Below, piece after piece: positions 1-8,457 of a stretch of 38,199 bases of DNA. The position numbers and the translations under genes are program-made. Numbering within the stretch: the stretch's first letter is position 1; each line of letters starts with the position of its first letter. Under the pieces are notes generated by a model, which had not been told where the DNA came from, searched no databases, and saw only the letters and a program-made list of their open reading frames with translations. The DNA is from JAGXFP01 sp039714535 (GTDB lineage: Bacteria; Desulfobacterota; Desulfobulbia; Desulfobulbales; JAGXFP01). Where the stretch lies: NCBI GenBank assembly GCA_039714535.1, contig JBDLJC010000033.1, positions 1 to 38,199 of the forward strand, read 5' to 3'.

Positions 1-99
1 GAACTCTACGAATATTAACCTTTCCAAGAGAGGGAAAATGGTTTTCCCATCTCAACGGGGGAGTCTATCTCTTGACAAGGGCCTTTTAATGGGTGACCC
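1..99. repeat. Terminal inverted repeat, left copy
   Basis: This 99-bp stretch is the reverse complement of the right end of the window: position i here pairs with position 38196-i through base 40, and positions 41-95 match either of two tandem 55-bp units on the right. The match ends after the ACCC at 96-99. No ORF is visible in it. Finding the same sequence at both contig ends in opposite orientation is what is expected when assembly stops in a multicopy element. A true terminal inverted repeat of a linear element is possible but less likely. Confidence 0.9.
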
Positions 100-113
100 C
101 AGCTCCCAGCTCC

Positions 114-133
114 GGCTGCGGCTGCGGCTGCGG
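114..133. repeat. Short GGCTGC hexamer repeat
   Basis: Three perfect tandem copies of GGCTGC followed by GG lie between the terminal repeat and the 3' end of the FISUMP gene. It is a simple-sequence tract with no coding signal. Confidence 0.7.
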
Positions 134-207
134 AAAAAGTTAAGAGCCGCCGCGCCCTGCGGGACGCGACGGGAAAGTGGCAAAGGGTCAAAATAAATCA
201 AAGGGTC

Positions 208-1422
208 TTAATCCTCTAGGCACCGGGCACTAAAGCTGTACGCACGGTTGTAGCTGTACATGAAGACGCCGCGGCTGTCGAAGTACAAGTTGCGGGCGTT
301 GCTGCCATTGACCGTACTGCTCCAGAAGAGACCGTCGCTGCCTACGTTGTAAAACGTGCCATTGCTGTAGGCGCGGTAGCCTGCCGGAACAAGCTTTAAG
401 GGGGAGGCAAAAGCTCCGGCTGAATCATTACTGGTCCAGGAAGCTCGTTCGGCATCCAATTCGATTTCAGTCGGCAATCTTAATCCGGCTGGACAGGGAT
501 TGTTAATCCCGGACACCCCCTGCCATAAATTATCGTTCTGCGGGGAGCGCCAATCATAGGGGGACGATGGAGCCAGGATAAAATCGCCATGCCCAGGAGC
601 ATCACTACTACTCAAGGTGGTGGTAGTGGCGCTGGTGCGAAGTTGATGGCCGTCTGCCCCCCTGCCCCACTGGTAAAGATCACCATATGCCGCTGCATCA
701 TCCATACTGGTGGCAACCCGGGAAGCCCCGAGGTTACGGTCCATCCATATTCGACCTGTGCCTGTGGTTACGGTCGGCACGCCCCAATCGCAACTGGTAC
801 TGCCATCTACCGTCAGAACCCAATCAGTACTATTACAGACACAAAGGGTGTATAGTGAGGTCAGGGCAACTGCACCTTCAGCTGCCGGCTCACAGGGAAA
901 AGGCTCAGTGATGGCGTTCGGGGAAAGGTATATGACCCCATCGGTTCCCCGGCAATCAAGAGTATCCCAATAACCGTCACCATTCACATCTTCATTGGCG
1001 TCAGCGATATCATCACCATTTAGATCCCAGCAAGACAGGCCATTCAAACCATCACTGCCATTGGCGCCATTCTGGCCGTCGGTACCGGCTACACCCTGCG
1101 GGCCTGTTGCTCCGTCTATTCCATCTACACCGGCAACACCTTGCGGACCTTCGGGCCCGGCCGGAATTGCCGCAATGGCCTCGGTCAGACCGGTTACTTT
1201 GGCCATGGCAACATCGCTGATCTTCGCATCGGTTACCGCCCCGTTCTGGATATGACCGGTTTTGATGCCACTACCACTATTGGTATCCTGGCCTGAAGTA
1301 CCGTCCGCCTCAGTGATGTGGCCGGACTCAATACTGTCAGGTGAGGCTGCAAAGGCATTGCTGGTATAACAGAGCGAACCAATTGCCAGAATTCCGAAAA
1401 TGCCAATTAACTTTTTCTTCAA
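208..1422 (-). CDS. Secreted collagen-like / FISUMP-domain protein
   Basis: This is a predicted exported surface protein of 404 residues. Residues 1-26 are a signal peptide (KKK, a hydrophobic core, then AFA-A). Residues 89-128 are an uninterrupted collagen-like Gly-X-Y run. Residues 133-153 carry two Asp/Asn/Gly-rich loops (DLNGDDIADANED, DVNGDGYWD) resembling Ca2+-binding EF-hand or dockerin-type loops. Roughly residues 225-402 match the Fibrobacter succinogenes paralogous domain (FISUMP) pattern, with WMDRNLGAS, YGDLYQWGR, CPAGLRLPT and FWSST. The start is TTG at 1422, supported by AAGGAGG at 1430-1436 with 7-nt spacing. Substrate and function are unknown; a cell-surface adhesin or display role is inference. 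The gene stands alone, downstream of its own predicted promoter. Confidence 0.8.
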   Translation of the reverse strand: MKKKLIGIFGILAIGSLCYTSNAFAASPDSIESGHITEADGTSGQDTNSGSGIKTGHIQNGAVTDAKISDVAMAKVTGLTEAIAAIPAGPEGPQGVAGVDGIDGATGPQGVAGTDGQNGANGSDGLNGLSCWDLNGDDIADANEDVNGDGYWDTLDCRGTDGVIYLSPNAITEPFPCEPAAEGAVALTSLYTLCVCNSTDWVLTVDGSTSCDWGVPTVTTGTGRIWMDRNLGASRVATSMDDAAAYGDLYQWGRGADGHQLRTSATTTTLSSSDAPGHGDFILAPSSPYDWRSPQNDNLWQGVSGINNPCPAGLRLPTEIELDAERASWTSNDSAGAFASPLKLVPAGYRAYSNGTFYNVGSDGLFWSSTVNGSNARNLYFDSRGVFMYSYNRAYSFSARCLED

Positions 1423-1514
1423 TTTCTTTCCTCCTTCAATCCATCAATAATTTGACGACTAGATGGGAGGCCCTAATCCTGACCTATTCAGACTTGGCAA
1501 CTCCCACCCAAACC

Positions 1515-1531
1515 ATACTAGCTGCTAGTAT
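1515..1531. promoter_or_regulatory. 17-bp perfect palindrome near the predicted start of transcription
   Basis: ATACTAGC-T-GCTAGTAT is an 8-bp perfect inverted repeat around one central base. It lies just downstream of the predicted -10 box of the FISUMP gene, so it could be an operator or form a hairpin at the very 5' end of the transcript. The regulator is unknown. Confidence 0.45.
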
Positions 1532-1540
1532 AAGTACCAC

Positions 1541-1568
1541 ATCATAGCAGTTATTAAGGGCAAGTCAA
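1541..1568 (-). promoter_or_regulatory. Sigma70-like promoter of the FISUMP gene
   Basis: On the minus strand, TTGACT (1563-1568) is separated by 16 nt from TATGAT (1541-1546), a good sigma70-type match. The implied start near 1534 gives a leader of about 110 nt before the TTG start codon. Confidence 0.5.
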
Positions 1569-1744
1569 TGGTTAACATATTAGGCAGGAAAGTCGCTGGT
1601 TTGCCTGTAAAAATTGTACATATAAGAGGAGGGAATTGGCGGGTCCTTGTTCTGAACAGTGGTATTTATCGGCCAGGGCAGGAGGGACATTAATCGCCGG
1701 TCACCACCGAAATCCAGCCCCAAGCAATTTAAAGAAAAACCTGA

Positions 1745-3094
1745 TTAAACCAGGCCCTGATCCAACATCGCATTAACGACTTTAACAAAACCGGCTATAT
1801 TGGCGCCGACCACGTAATTACCGGGCTCGCCATATTCGGCCGAGGCCTCCAGGCAGGTCTGATGGATGGACTTCATGATGATCTTGAGACGACTATCAAC
1901 CTCCTCCCGGGGCCAGTTAAGCCGCATGCTGTTCTGGGCCATCTCCAGGCCCGACACCGCCACCCCGCCGGCATTGGCCGCCTTGCCGGGCGCATACAGG
2001 ATCTTATTGTCGGTAAAGATGCCGACCGCTTCCGGAGTGGAGGGCATATTAGCCCCTTCGCTGACCAGGCCGATTCCGCTGTCCAGCATATTCTGGGCAT
2101 CGTGGCCGTTTATCTCATTTTCGGTGGCGCAGGGGAAGGCACAATCGCCCTTATGGTTCCAGAGGGGATTAAACTTACGGGCCGGTTCAGCCTCCGTATA
2201 GATTGCGTTTGGGAACTGCTCGACATATTCCTGGATCCGGCCCCGCCGCATATTTTTCAGTTCCTTAACGAAAGAGAGCTTTTCGTGGTCTAGCCCCTGC
2301 TCATCAAAGATATAGCCGGAAGAATCAGAGATGGTCACGACCCTACCGCCCAACTCGATAATCTTCTCGATGGTGAATTGGGCAACATTGCCGGAACCTG
2401 AGACCAGACAGTTCTTACCCGTCAGGCTGTCGTCCTTGGTCGCCAGCATCTCGGCCGCAAAATAGACACAGCCGTAACCGGTGGCCTCGGGCCGGATCAG
2501 GCTGCCGCCCCAGTTAAGGCTCTTGCCGGTCAAGACCCCGGTGAACTCATTGGCCAGTTTCTTGTACATCCCGAACAGATAGCCTATTTCCCGGGCTCCC
2601 ACCCCGATGTCTCCGGCCGGGATATCGGTATTGGGCCCGATATGGCGAAACAGTTCAGCCATGAACGACTGACAGAAACGCATGACCTCCTGATCGCTCT
2701 TGCCCTTGGGGTTAAAGTCGGAGCCACCCTTGCCGCCGCCCATGGCCAGGGTGGTCAGGGCGTTTTTGAAGACCTGCTCAAAGGCCAGGAATTTCATAAT
2801 CCCCAGATTGACCGACGGATGGAAACGCAGGCCCCCCTTATACGGCCCCAGGGAACTGTTCATCTCCACCCTGAAGCCCCGATTCACCTGGACCTGGCCC
2901 TGATCATCCAGCCAGGGGACCCTGAACATAATGACCCGCTCCGGCTCGATAATCCGCGCCAGAACCGCCTCTTTACGAAAAACCCGATTACGGTCCAGAA
3001 CCGGTTTGACCGTATCAACCACCTCCTGCACCGCCTGATGAAATTCATGCTGGGCCGGATCCTTGCTTCTGACAACTGCCATTATTTCATTCAT
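1745..3094 (-). CDS. gdhA: Glutamate dehydrogenase, NADP-type
   Basis: It catalyses reversible reductive amination of 2-oxoglutarate to glutamate in the cytosol. The 449-residue length (start MNEIMAVV) matches the hexameric bacterial GdhA class of about 450 residues. Family motifs are clear: PYKGGLRFHPSV near the substrate site, the MGGGKGGSDFNPKG signature with catalytic Lys, PAGDIGVGAREIGYL, and the Rossmann-fold turn VSGSGNVAQ. An in-frame start at 3151 would add 19 residues; ATG 3094 is preferred because it has GGAG at 3102-3105 and matches the family N-terminus. It overlaps the upstream gene by 8 bp (3087-3094), so the two are translationally coupled. It consumes 2-oxoglutarate, the substrate or product of the kor complex encoded upstream on the same strand. 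Confidence 0.95.
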   Translation of the reverse strand: MNEIMAVVRSKDPAQHEFHQAVQEVVDTVKPVLDRNRVFRKEAVLARIIEPERVIMFRVPWLDDQGQVQVNRGFRVEMNSSLGPYKGGLRFHPSVNLGIMKFLAFEQVFKNALTTLAMGGGKGGSDFNPKGKSDQEVMRFCQSFMAELFRHIGPNTDIPAGDIGVGAREIGYLFGMYKKLANEFTGVLTGKSLNWGGSLIRPEATGYGCVYFAAEMLATKDDSLTGKNCLVSGSGNVAQFTIEKIIELGGRVVTISDSSGYIFDEQGLDHEKLSFVKELKNMRRGRIQEYVEQFPNAIYTEAEPARKFNPLWNHKGDCAFPCATENEINGHDAQNMLDSGIGLVSEGANMPSTPEAVGIFTDNKILYAPGKAANAGGVAVSGLEMAQNSMRLNWPREEVDSRLKIIMKSIHQTCLEASAEYGEPGNYVVGANIAGFVKVVNAMLDQGLV

Positions 3095-6053
3095 TAATTT
3101 TCTCCGTAAGATTCCCTTCGTACATGACACACCTGGATTCCCGCCCATCAACCTTCATCACAAAGGGCGCCGGCAAACGGATATGGCGCAAAAACCCGGT
3201 CTCATTTGCGGCCGGCAAGTTGTCCAGCCACTGCCAGTCAAACCGGTCTTCACCCTCGGTTACCGTAATATAGTGAATGCCCATTGAGGTTATATTCTGA
3301 AAGAAGTGGGTGCCCTGGGAGGGCTCCGCTTGCAGTTTTTCGGTTCTAATCTCAACCATGGCCCGCACGCCGCTGATATCCTGCCACTCCACCGGGATCC
3401 CCAACCAACGGTCCTTGGAACCCCAGCGCCCCGGCCCGGCCAGCAGATAAGGGCGACCCTCCTTGAGCAGTCGGCCATTGAGCCGGCCTATCTCCAAGGC
3501 GATCTCGCCGGTCCGGGCCGGATCAAAATCATCGGGCTTAACATAAACGATGTCAGAGATCTCAGCGCAGCGACCGTGGCCAAGGGCCTCATTTGAATAA
3601 CAGAAAGATTGCTCGATCTCCGCCTCGCTAATCTGAACGTCGAGTTGCTCACTGCCTTTGACCATCGGTCTGATCTGCAGGAAATTAAAGTTCTTGACCC
3701 GGCCATCCTCGTCAAGATCGGCGGCAAACTCGATTTCAACAGCACATCCCATCCCCTTCCGGCCAATCTGGAGGATATCGGTGATCATCTCCGGCAGACT
3801 GTGGTCATATTTAAGCAGCCCGGCAAAAGTCAAAACCGGCGAACCGGTGGTGAAACAATCCCTGATCCGCTGCTCTTCGGCCAGATAAGTGCTGGCCAGC
3901 TGCCTGACCGGAACTTCACTGATCGCATCAACCACCCCCCGCCTTGCCAGATTAGAATTTTGCGGATTGACCTGCCGGGCATCATCGCCCATCCGCAAGG
4001 CGTAAAAAAAGCGCTGGGCATTGCTCAACATATCGTCAACCGTAGAGAATTGGGGCAACGATTCCGGATAACGGGGCGAAAAGCGCAGGCTCGACTCACC
4101 TTCCACCACGGTCTTACCAAAACCCAGGGCGATCTGGGCCACCCCCTCTTCACTTTTCATCTTGCCGACCGGATAAAAATTATGGGACATGGCCACCCCG
4201 GAAACCGCCGGATAAAAATAATCGCCATGTCTGCTGCCCACCAGCTCCTGGATCATCACGCCCATGCCGTCCTTACCTATCTGGCGGGCTGACTTGGCAA
4301 AGGCCTTCGGCCCGGCGAAATAGGCCGAAGCATAGACCAGGCGCACCGCATCCAAAAGTTGACCGAGACGCACCTCCAGGTCGGGATGATCATTGGCGAT
4401 CATATAAGTGGAATAAAGCCCGGCGAAGGGGTGGGCCTGGGCATCCTCCATGATTGAAGAAGACCTGACCGACAGCGGAAAACGGACATGCTTCAGAATA
4501 TGGGTCAAGGCCCTTACCAGTCTTTCCGGCAGCGGAGCCCGGCGAAAGGCGGCGACAATCTCCTGGTCCTCCCCCCGATCCCGAAAGCGCCGGAGGCCAT
4601 TGCTTTCGACAAATAGATCAAAAGCGCTGGTGGTGATCACATAGGTCCTGGGGATCCGTAATTTGCACCCCTCAATCCGGCAAGAGTCCCCGCCTTCCCT
4701 CAAAAATTGAGCCATAAAAGCAAGGCCCAGGGCCTTGCCGCCCATGGAGCCATCACCGATGGTGACAAAATCCATGACCTCGGCGTCGAAATCATGCTCG
4801 GAGAAACGGACCACCACCCCTTGCTGCCTGAGCCGCCGCAAGGAGCGGGTGCAGGAGATGAGATAGCTGCGCAGCGCTGCCGCATCGGCAAAATCAGCCA
4901 CACTTGCCTGGCGCATTCGCAAGGCAACCGTCACCTCGGAACGGGCCATGATCCAGTTGGAAAAATGGTTGCGGGAGGCGTGGAACCGTAGGGATTCATC
5001 CGGGATCTTGGCCAGCAGCTTTTCGAAGGCGAAGAGGTTCCTGGCCCGGCCGAGATAGCGCCCCTGGGGGGATTTAAAGATAAAATCGCCAAAGCCCAAC
5101 TGAGTAAGAAAAAAGTCATGGAGCTTGGCAGCCAGGGCCTCATCATTTTTGTCCACAAAGGCGGCTGGTATTTTGCCGGCGGCTTGGCGGTTGGCGGTTT
5201 CCGCGCTAAGCAACAAAAGAGGCAGGTCGGGGGTGTCCCGCCGCACCTTCCGCAGGAATTTCAACCCGGCCCGGCCATCGAGCTTACCGCCCTTCGGGAA
5301 GCGGGTATCGGAGATCACCCCGTGCAGGTACGGCCGATAGGTATCGTAAAGTTCAAGGGCCTCTTCAAAGGTCCCGGCCACCAGGATTTTCGGCCTGGCC
5401 CGCATCTTCAGAAGCCGGTGGTCCTCATTAAGGCTCTCGTCCAGCACCGCCTGGGTCTGGGCCATGATCTCCTGGTAGATCAACGGCAGGAAATAAGAAC
5501 GATATTGCGGAGAATCCTCAACCAGCAACAAAACCCGCACCATAGCCCGCTTGGTATCATTGGGGGCGTTAAGATGGTCCTCAATATTTTTGATCAGGGC
5601 CAGCAATAGATCAGGATCATGGGACCAGACATAGAAATTATCAACCCCACTGAGGTCGACATCAGCGGAGGGAGGCGAGATGGCGCGCAGGTGGTGGGTC
5701 AGCAGGACGACCGGCAAATCAGGCCTTATCTCCTTGAGTGCCCTGCCCAGTGCGAAACCATCCATGTCACCGACCATCGGCATGGTGATGACCAGATCGA
5801 AATGTTTGTCGCGGATCAGATCGATGGCATCCCGCCCCGAAGCGACCCGGCTCATCCGGGGCGGATGGCTAAGATTAAGCCCGTGGTACTCATTGACCAA
5901 GCGGGAGGCCAGACTGCCATCCTCCTCGAGGATAAAGGCATCGTAGGGGGTGAACACCAGCAGCACATCATGAATCTTGTAGCGCATCAATTCATGATAG
6001 ATCTTGAAGTTCGCCTCAAAGTCTTGCAGGTTGCAACCGGTATCCATATCCAT
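3087..6053 (-). CDS. Double receiver-domain protein with PEP synthase/PPDK N-terminal (ATP-grasp) domain
   Basis: This large cytosolic protein has 988 residues. Residues about 28-165 form a degenerate receiver-like domain: the phospho-Asp position in LVITMPMVGDMDGF is Met91. Residues about 172-320 form a second receiver with acidic pocket VED, candidate phosphoacceptor Asp249 (GVISDTRFP) and a conserved Lys in VDKND. Residues about 433-760 resemble the pyruvate/PEP-binding nucleotide domain of PpsA/PPDK, with GDGSMGGKALGL, SVRSSSIMEDAQ, FAGLYSTY and GMGVMIQELVG. I find no swivelling phosphohistidine domain (GG..SH), so full PEP synthase activity is unlikely. A regulated ATP-dependent or signalling role near carbon and nitrogen metabolism is inference. 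It lies 28 bp downstream of the 6082-6795 gene and overlaps gdhA. Confidence 0.8.
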   Translation of the reverse strand: MDMDTGCNLQDFEANFKIYHELMRYKIHDVLLVFTPYDAFILEEDGSLASRLVNEYHGLNLSHPPRMSRVASGRDAIDLIRDKHFDLVITMPMVGDMDGFALGRALKEIRPDLPVVLLTHHLRAISPPSADVDLSGVDNFYVWSHDPDLLLALIKNIEDHLNAPNDTKRAMVRVLLLVEDSPQYRSYFLPLIYQEIMAQTQAVLDESLNEDHRLLKMRARPKILVAGTFEEALELYDTYRPYLHGVISDTRFPKGGKLDGRAGLKFLRKVRRDTPDLPLLLLSAETANRQAAGKIPAAFVDKNDEALAAKLHDFFLTQLGFGDFIFKSPQGRYLGRARNLFAFEKLLAKIPDESLRFHASRNHFSNWIMARSEVTVALRMRQASVADFADAAALRSYLISCTRSLRRLRQQGVVVRFSEHDFDAEVMDFVTIGDGSMGGKALGLAFMAQFLREGGDSCRIEGCKLRIPRTYVITTSAFDLFVESNGLRRFRDRGEDQEIVAAFRRAPLPERLVRALTHILKHVRFPLSVRSSSIMEDAQAHPFAGLYSTYMIANDHPDLEVRLGQLLDAVRLVYASAYFAGPKAFAKSARQIGKDGMGVMIQELVGSRHGDYFYPAVSGVAMSHNFYPVGKMKSEEGVAQIALGFGKTVVEGESSLRFSPRYPESLPQFSTVDDMLSNAQRFFYALRMGDDARQVNPQNSNLARRGVVDAISEVPVRQLASTYLAEEQRIRDCFTTGSPVLTFAGLLKYDHSLPEMITDILQIGRKGMGCAVEIEFAADLDEDGRVKNFNFLQIRPMVKGSEQLDVQISEAEIEQSFCYSNEALGHGRCAEISDIVYVKPDDFDPARTGEIALEIGRLNGRLLKEGRPYLLAGPGRWGSKDRWLGIPVEWQDISGVRAMVEIRTEKLQAEPSQGTHFFQNITSMGIHYITVTEGEDRFDWQWLDNLPAANETGFLRHIRLPAPFVMKVDGRESRCVMYEGNLTEKINE

Positions 6054-6081
6054 AAAGGTTTTGTTCAGTTAGTCATTTTTC

Positions 6082-6795
6082 CTATAAGGGGGTATCAGAA
6101 AGATAAGACAGAAAAAGGGGCCGGATAGATTCCAGCTGCTCATTAATTACGGTCGACATGGTATAGGTGAAAACATCAAGGACTATTACTGCATTAATTG
6201 ATGAATCAGCGCTGCTGGCGTCCTGCAGGCGTTTGGCCAAGGAGATATTGAGCTGATGGATGTTCTTATATAATCTGGTTAGGCCGTTAAGTTCACTGTC
6301 GACCGATTTCCCTTCGTTTTTCCGAAAATACTGGGCCAGCAGATACATCCCGGCGGCGCGGAAAAGCGTGTCTTCCTGGGAAGCGAGGGGCAGATGGAAG
6401 CGGGCCATCGGTTTGAAATAAGCGGTGTGGGGGCAACCGCTGGTCGAAAGCAACAGCCCCAGCAACGAACTTATGCCATGCTGGGCCGTTGTCCTCTCGT
6501 AGACTTTCCGTTCGTCCGTAACCACCTCAAGATCAATCTTCTCATGGGAGATAAGATTATCAAAGCGACTAACCAGATCAATGATACTGACAGCAGCCGG
6601 ACAATGGGCCACTTCAATGCCACTCAAGGGACAATGCGGGCATTTATGATAGTCGAGCAGAGTCCAATCAGGCAACCGTTCATCCGAGAGGTTCAAAAGT
6701 TTCATGGTTCGCGGGTCGAGCTGCAAATCAAACGCCTCGAAACGACTTCCCTGAAAACGGAAACCATATTTAATATTGATGGTTTTCATAAACAT
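6082..6795 (-). CDS. Cysteine-rich conserved hypothetical protein (DUF6901-like)
   Basis: This 237-residue soluble protein has no signal peptide or membrane segment. It resembles, from memory, the uncharacterised family I know as DUF6901. A Cys/His cluster is visible (HKCPHCPLSG at about residues 50-59, AHCPA at about 63-67, and SGCPH at about residue 119), suggesting metal binding. The second half is helical (LFRAAGMYLLAQYFRKNEG and onward). The start could be the ATG at 6795 or the in-frame ATG at 6789; both lie close to a weak GGG. It is 83 bp from korC and 28 bp from the receiver/PpsA-like gene, in the same direction. No function can be assigned. Confidence 0.6.
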   Translation of the reverse strand: MFMKTINIKYGFRFQGSRFEAFDLQLDPRTMKLLNLSDERLPDWTLLDYHKCPHCPLSGIEVAHCPAAVSIIDLVSRFDNLISHEKIDLEVVTDERKVYERTTAQHGISSLLGLLLSTSGCPHTAYFKPMARFHLPLASQEDTLFRAAGMYLLAQYFRKNEGKSVDSELNGLTRLYKNIHQLNISLAKRLQDASSADSSINAVIVLDVFTYTMSTVINEQLESIRPLFLSYLSDTPL

Positions 6796-6878
6796 TTACC
6801 CATTGCATAATCCCCTGGCGATGAAGAGCCGGACGCCAAGCCTTGCAATTTGCTCCATTTACCAATTTACTCTGCAAC

Positions 6879-7487
6879 TCAAATCTCTTCTTCCTCGTCT
6901 GGTACTATCGACCTCGGTAATTTGGCCAGATCGAACTTTTTGGCCGCCTTAACCCCGGCCTTGAAAGCCTTACGATTGAGCTCCCTGGTACCTTCCGGAG
7001 CCCGGGCCAGCACCGCCGCCTCCATGCTCTTGACCTTGACCAAAGGGCAGACCGTGGCTACAGCGCCAAGGGCGACCATATTGGCAGTCATCACCTTACC
7101 GATCTCGTCACGGGCAATTCTGGTAAAGGGGATGGCAATAGCTCTACTGGTGGGTAGCTGCTCGACAAAGGTTGAATCGACCAGCAACAGGCCATTTGGT
7201 TTGAAGTCGTAAAAATAGGCATCACACGCCTCCTGGGTCATGGCCAGGAGCAGATCAAGCTGGATTACCTTGGGATAGTCAATCTCCCTGTCACCGATCA
7301 CCACCTCGGCCTTGCACCGGCCGCCCCGGGCCTCCGGCCCGTAGCTCTGGGACTGACTGACCTGGAGTTTTTCGTAAACGGCAACCGCCTCGGCCATAAC
7401 CACCGAGGCCAGAATAATTCCCTGTCCCCCCGAACCGCTTAAACGCACTTCGTAACGGCCGTCAATTATCTCTTTTGCAAATGCCAT
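6879..7487 (-). CDS. korC: 2-oxoacid:ferredoxin oxidoreductase, gamma subunit
   Basis: This is the gamma subunit (202 residues) of a 2-oxoglutarate-type ferredoxin oxidoreductase, which interconverts 2-oxoglutarate and succinyl-CoA with ferredoxin and CoA in the cytosol. Recognisable features are the glycine-rich N-terminal motif RLSGSGGQGIILAS, SQSQSYGPEARGG, and the domain ending in PLVKVKSMEAAV. It follows korB by 2 bp, completing a D-A-B-C subunit order. Substrate preference (2-oxoglutarate versus another 2-oxoacid) cannot be fixed from motifs alone; the kor assignment rests on subunit architecture. Confidence 0.88.
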   Translation of the reverse strand: MAFAKEIIDGRYEVRLSGSGGQGIILASVVMAEAVAVYEKLQVSQSQSYGPEARGGRCKAEVVIGDREIDYPKVIQLDLLLAMTQEACDAYFYDFKPNGLLLVDSTFVEQLPTSRAIAIPFTRIARDEIGKVMTANMVALGAVATVCPLVKVKSMEAAVLARAPEGTRELNRKAFKAGVKAAKKFDLAKLPRSIVPDEEEEI

Positions 7488-7489
7488 CC

Positions 7490-8335
7490 CTAGCCTTCAT
7501 CCTTATTGTTTTTGGCGGCCCGCTCCCTGATCTGGCCGTACTGCTCGAGGTAATTTGGTTTATCGATTTCGGCCAAAACCCCGATGGAAAATTTACCAGC
7601 CAACTCTGTAACAGACATCTCCCGGGCCTTTGCCACCGGGATACCGTTGTCTTTGAAGCCTTGCATCATCGTGACCGGGTCGGGCGTCTTATTCCGACGA
7701 CCATACTGAACATGACAGTTGGACATAATCTCCACCACGCTGAAACCGCTATGCTTGATCGCCTTCTCGATCAAGCGATCAAGTTGCCGGGCGTGGTAAA
7801 CAGTACCCCGGGCCACAAAAGATGCCCCGGCGGTAACCGCCAGTTCGGCAATATTAAAGGCATGCTCGACATGGCCGTAGCTGGCGGTGGTGGCAAAGGA
7901 GCCGTAGGGGGTAGTCGGCGAGAACTGGCCGCCGGTCATCCCGTAGACCTGATTGTTGATGATAATGGCCGTGATATCAAGATTACGGCGGGCGGCATGA
8001 ATAAAGTGGTTGCCGCCGATTGCAGTGGCATCGCCATCGCCCATGACGGTGAGCACCGATAACTCGGGCTTGGCCAGTTTAACCCCGGTGGCAAAGGTCA
8101 GGGCCCGACCATGGGTGGTATGCAGGGTATTAAAATCAACGTAGACCGGCAGCCGCCCCGAACAGCCGATGCCGGAGGCCAGAACAATCTCATCCTTTTC
8201 CAGACCGGTATTATCAATGGCCCTGATCAAAGAGCCCATGACAATACCGATACCGCAACCCGGGCACCAGACATGGGGAAATTTCTTGTCGTGGCGGAGA
8301 TACTTATTGCGAAGAAAAGCCATGCTTTCGGTCAT
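7490..8335 (-). CDS. korB: 2-oxoacid:ferredoxin oxidoreductase, beta subunit (TPP-binding)
   Basis: This is the beta subunit (281 residues), which binds thiamine diphosphate and a 4Fe-4S cluster. The TPP motif is GDGDATAIGGNHF followed by INNQVYGMTGGQ. N-terminal WCPGCG and GIGCSGR supply the cluster cysteines. A start at MTESMAFL is given; MAFLRNKYL, 12 nt downstream, is possible. It is separated from korA by 122 bp holding a hairpin, unlike the tight spacing elsewhere in the operon. Confidence 0.92.
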   Translation of the reverse strand: MTESMAFLRNKYLRHDKKFPHVWCPGCGIGIVMGSLIRAIDNTGLEKDEIVLASGIGCSGRLPVYVDFNTLHTTHGRALTFATGVKLAKPELSVLTVMGDGDATAIGGNHFIHAARRNLDITAIIINNQVYGMTGGQFSPTTPYGSFATTASYGHVEHAFNIAELAVTAGASFVARGTVYHARQLDRLIEKAIKHSGFSVVEIMSNCHVQYGRRNKTPDPVTMMQGFKDNGIPVAKAREMSVTELAGKFSIGVLAEIDKPNYLEQYGQIRERAAKNNKDEG

Positions 8336-8362
8336 CTATCTGCTCCAGCTTACATTTTGTCG

Positions 8363-8384
8363 GTCTCGTAAAAAATCACGAGAC
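8363..8384 (-). promoter_or_regulatory. Intercistronic hairpin between korA and korB
   Basis: GTCTCGT and ACGAGAC form a perfect 7-bp stem around an A/T-rich 8-nt loop. With no following U-run it is not a classical terminator. It may act as an mRNA processing or stabilising structure and tune subunit ratio; this is inference. Confidence 0.35.
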
Positions 8385-8457
8385 GGACAGACAGCTCCAC
8401 CTAACTTATTGATTTAACGTTGGCTAAGACACAAGATTTAAACTTTTTGGGAAGCCA

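Larger units (their letters stand above)
1423..1744. other. Intergenic region between the FISUMP gene and gdhA
   Basis: These 322 bp contain the Shine-Dalgarno, palindrome and promoter of the FISUMP gene (1430-1568). The rest, 1569-1744, lies downstream of gdhA. I see no ORF and no convincing U-tailed terminator there. Confidence 0.6.

Noticed and set aside
589..973. Several plus-strand open frames over the FISUMP gene
   Set aside because: They are antisense shadows of a gene with clear signal peptide, domains and ribosome-binding site; no protein-like features of their own.
3609..4292. 227-codon plus-strand frame inside the receiver/PpsA-like gene
   Set aside because: Antisense to a well-conserved coding region, no Shine-Dalgarno, composition dominated by reverse-complement codon bias.
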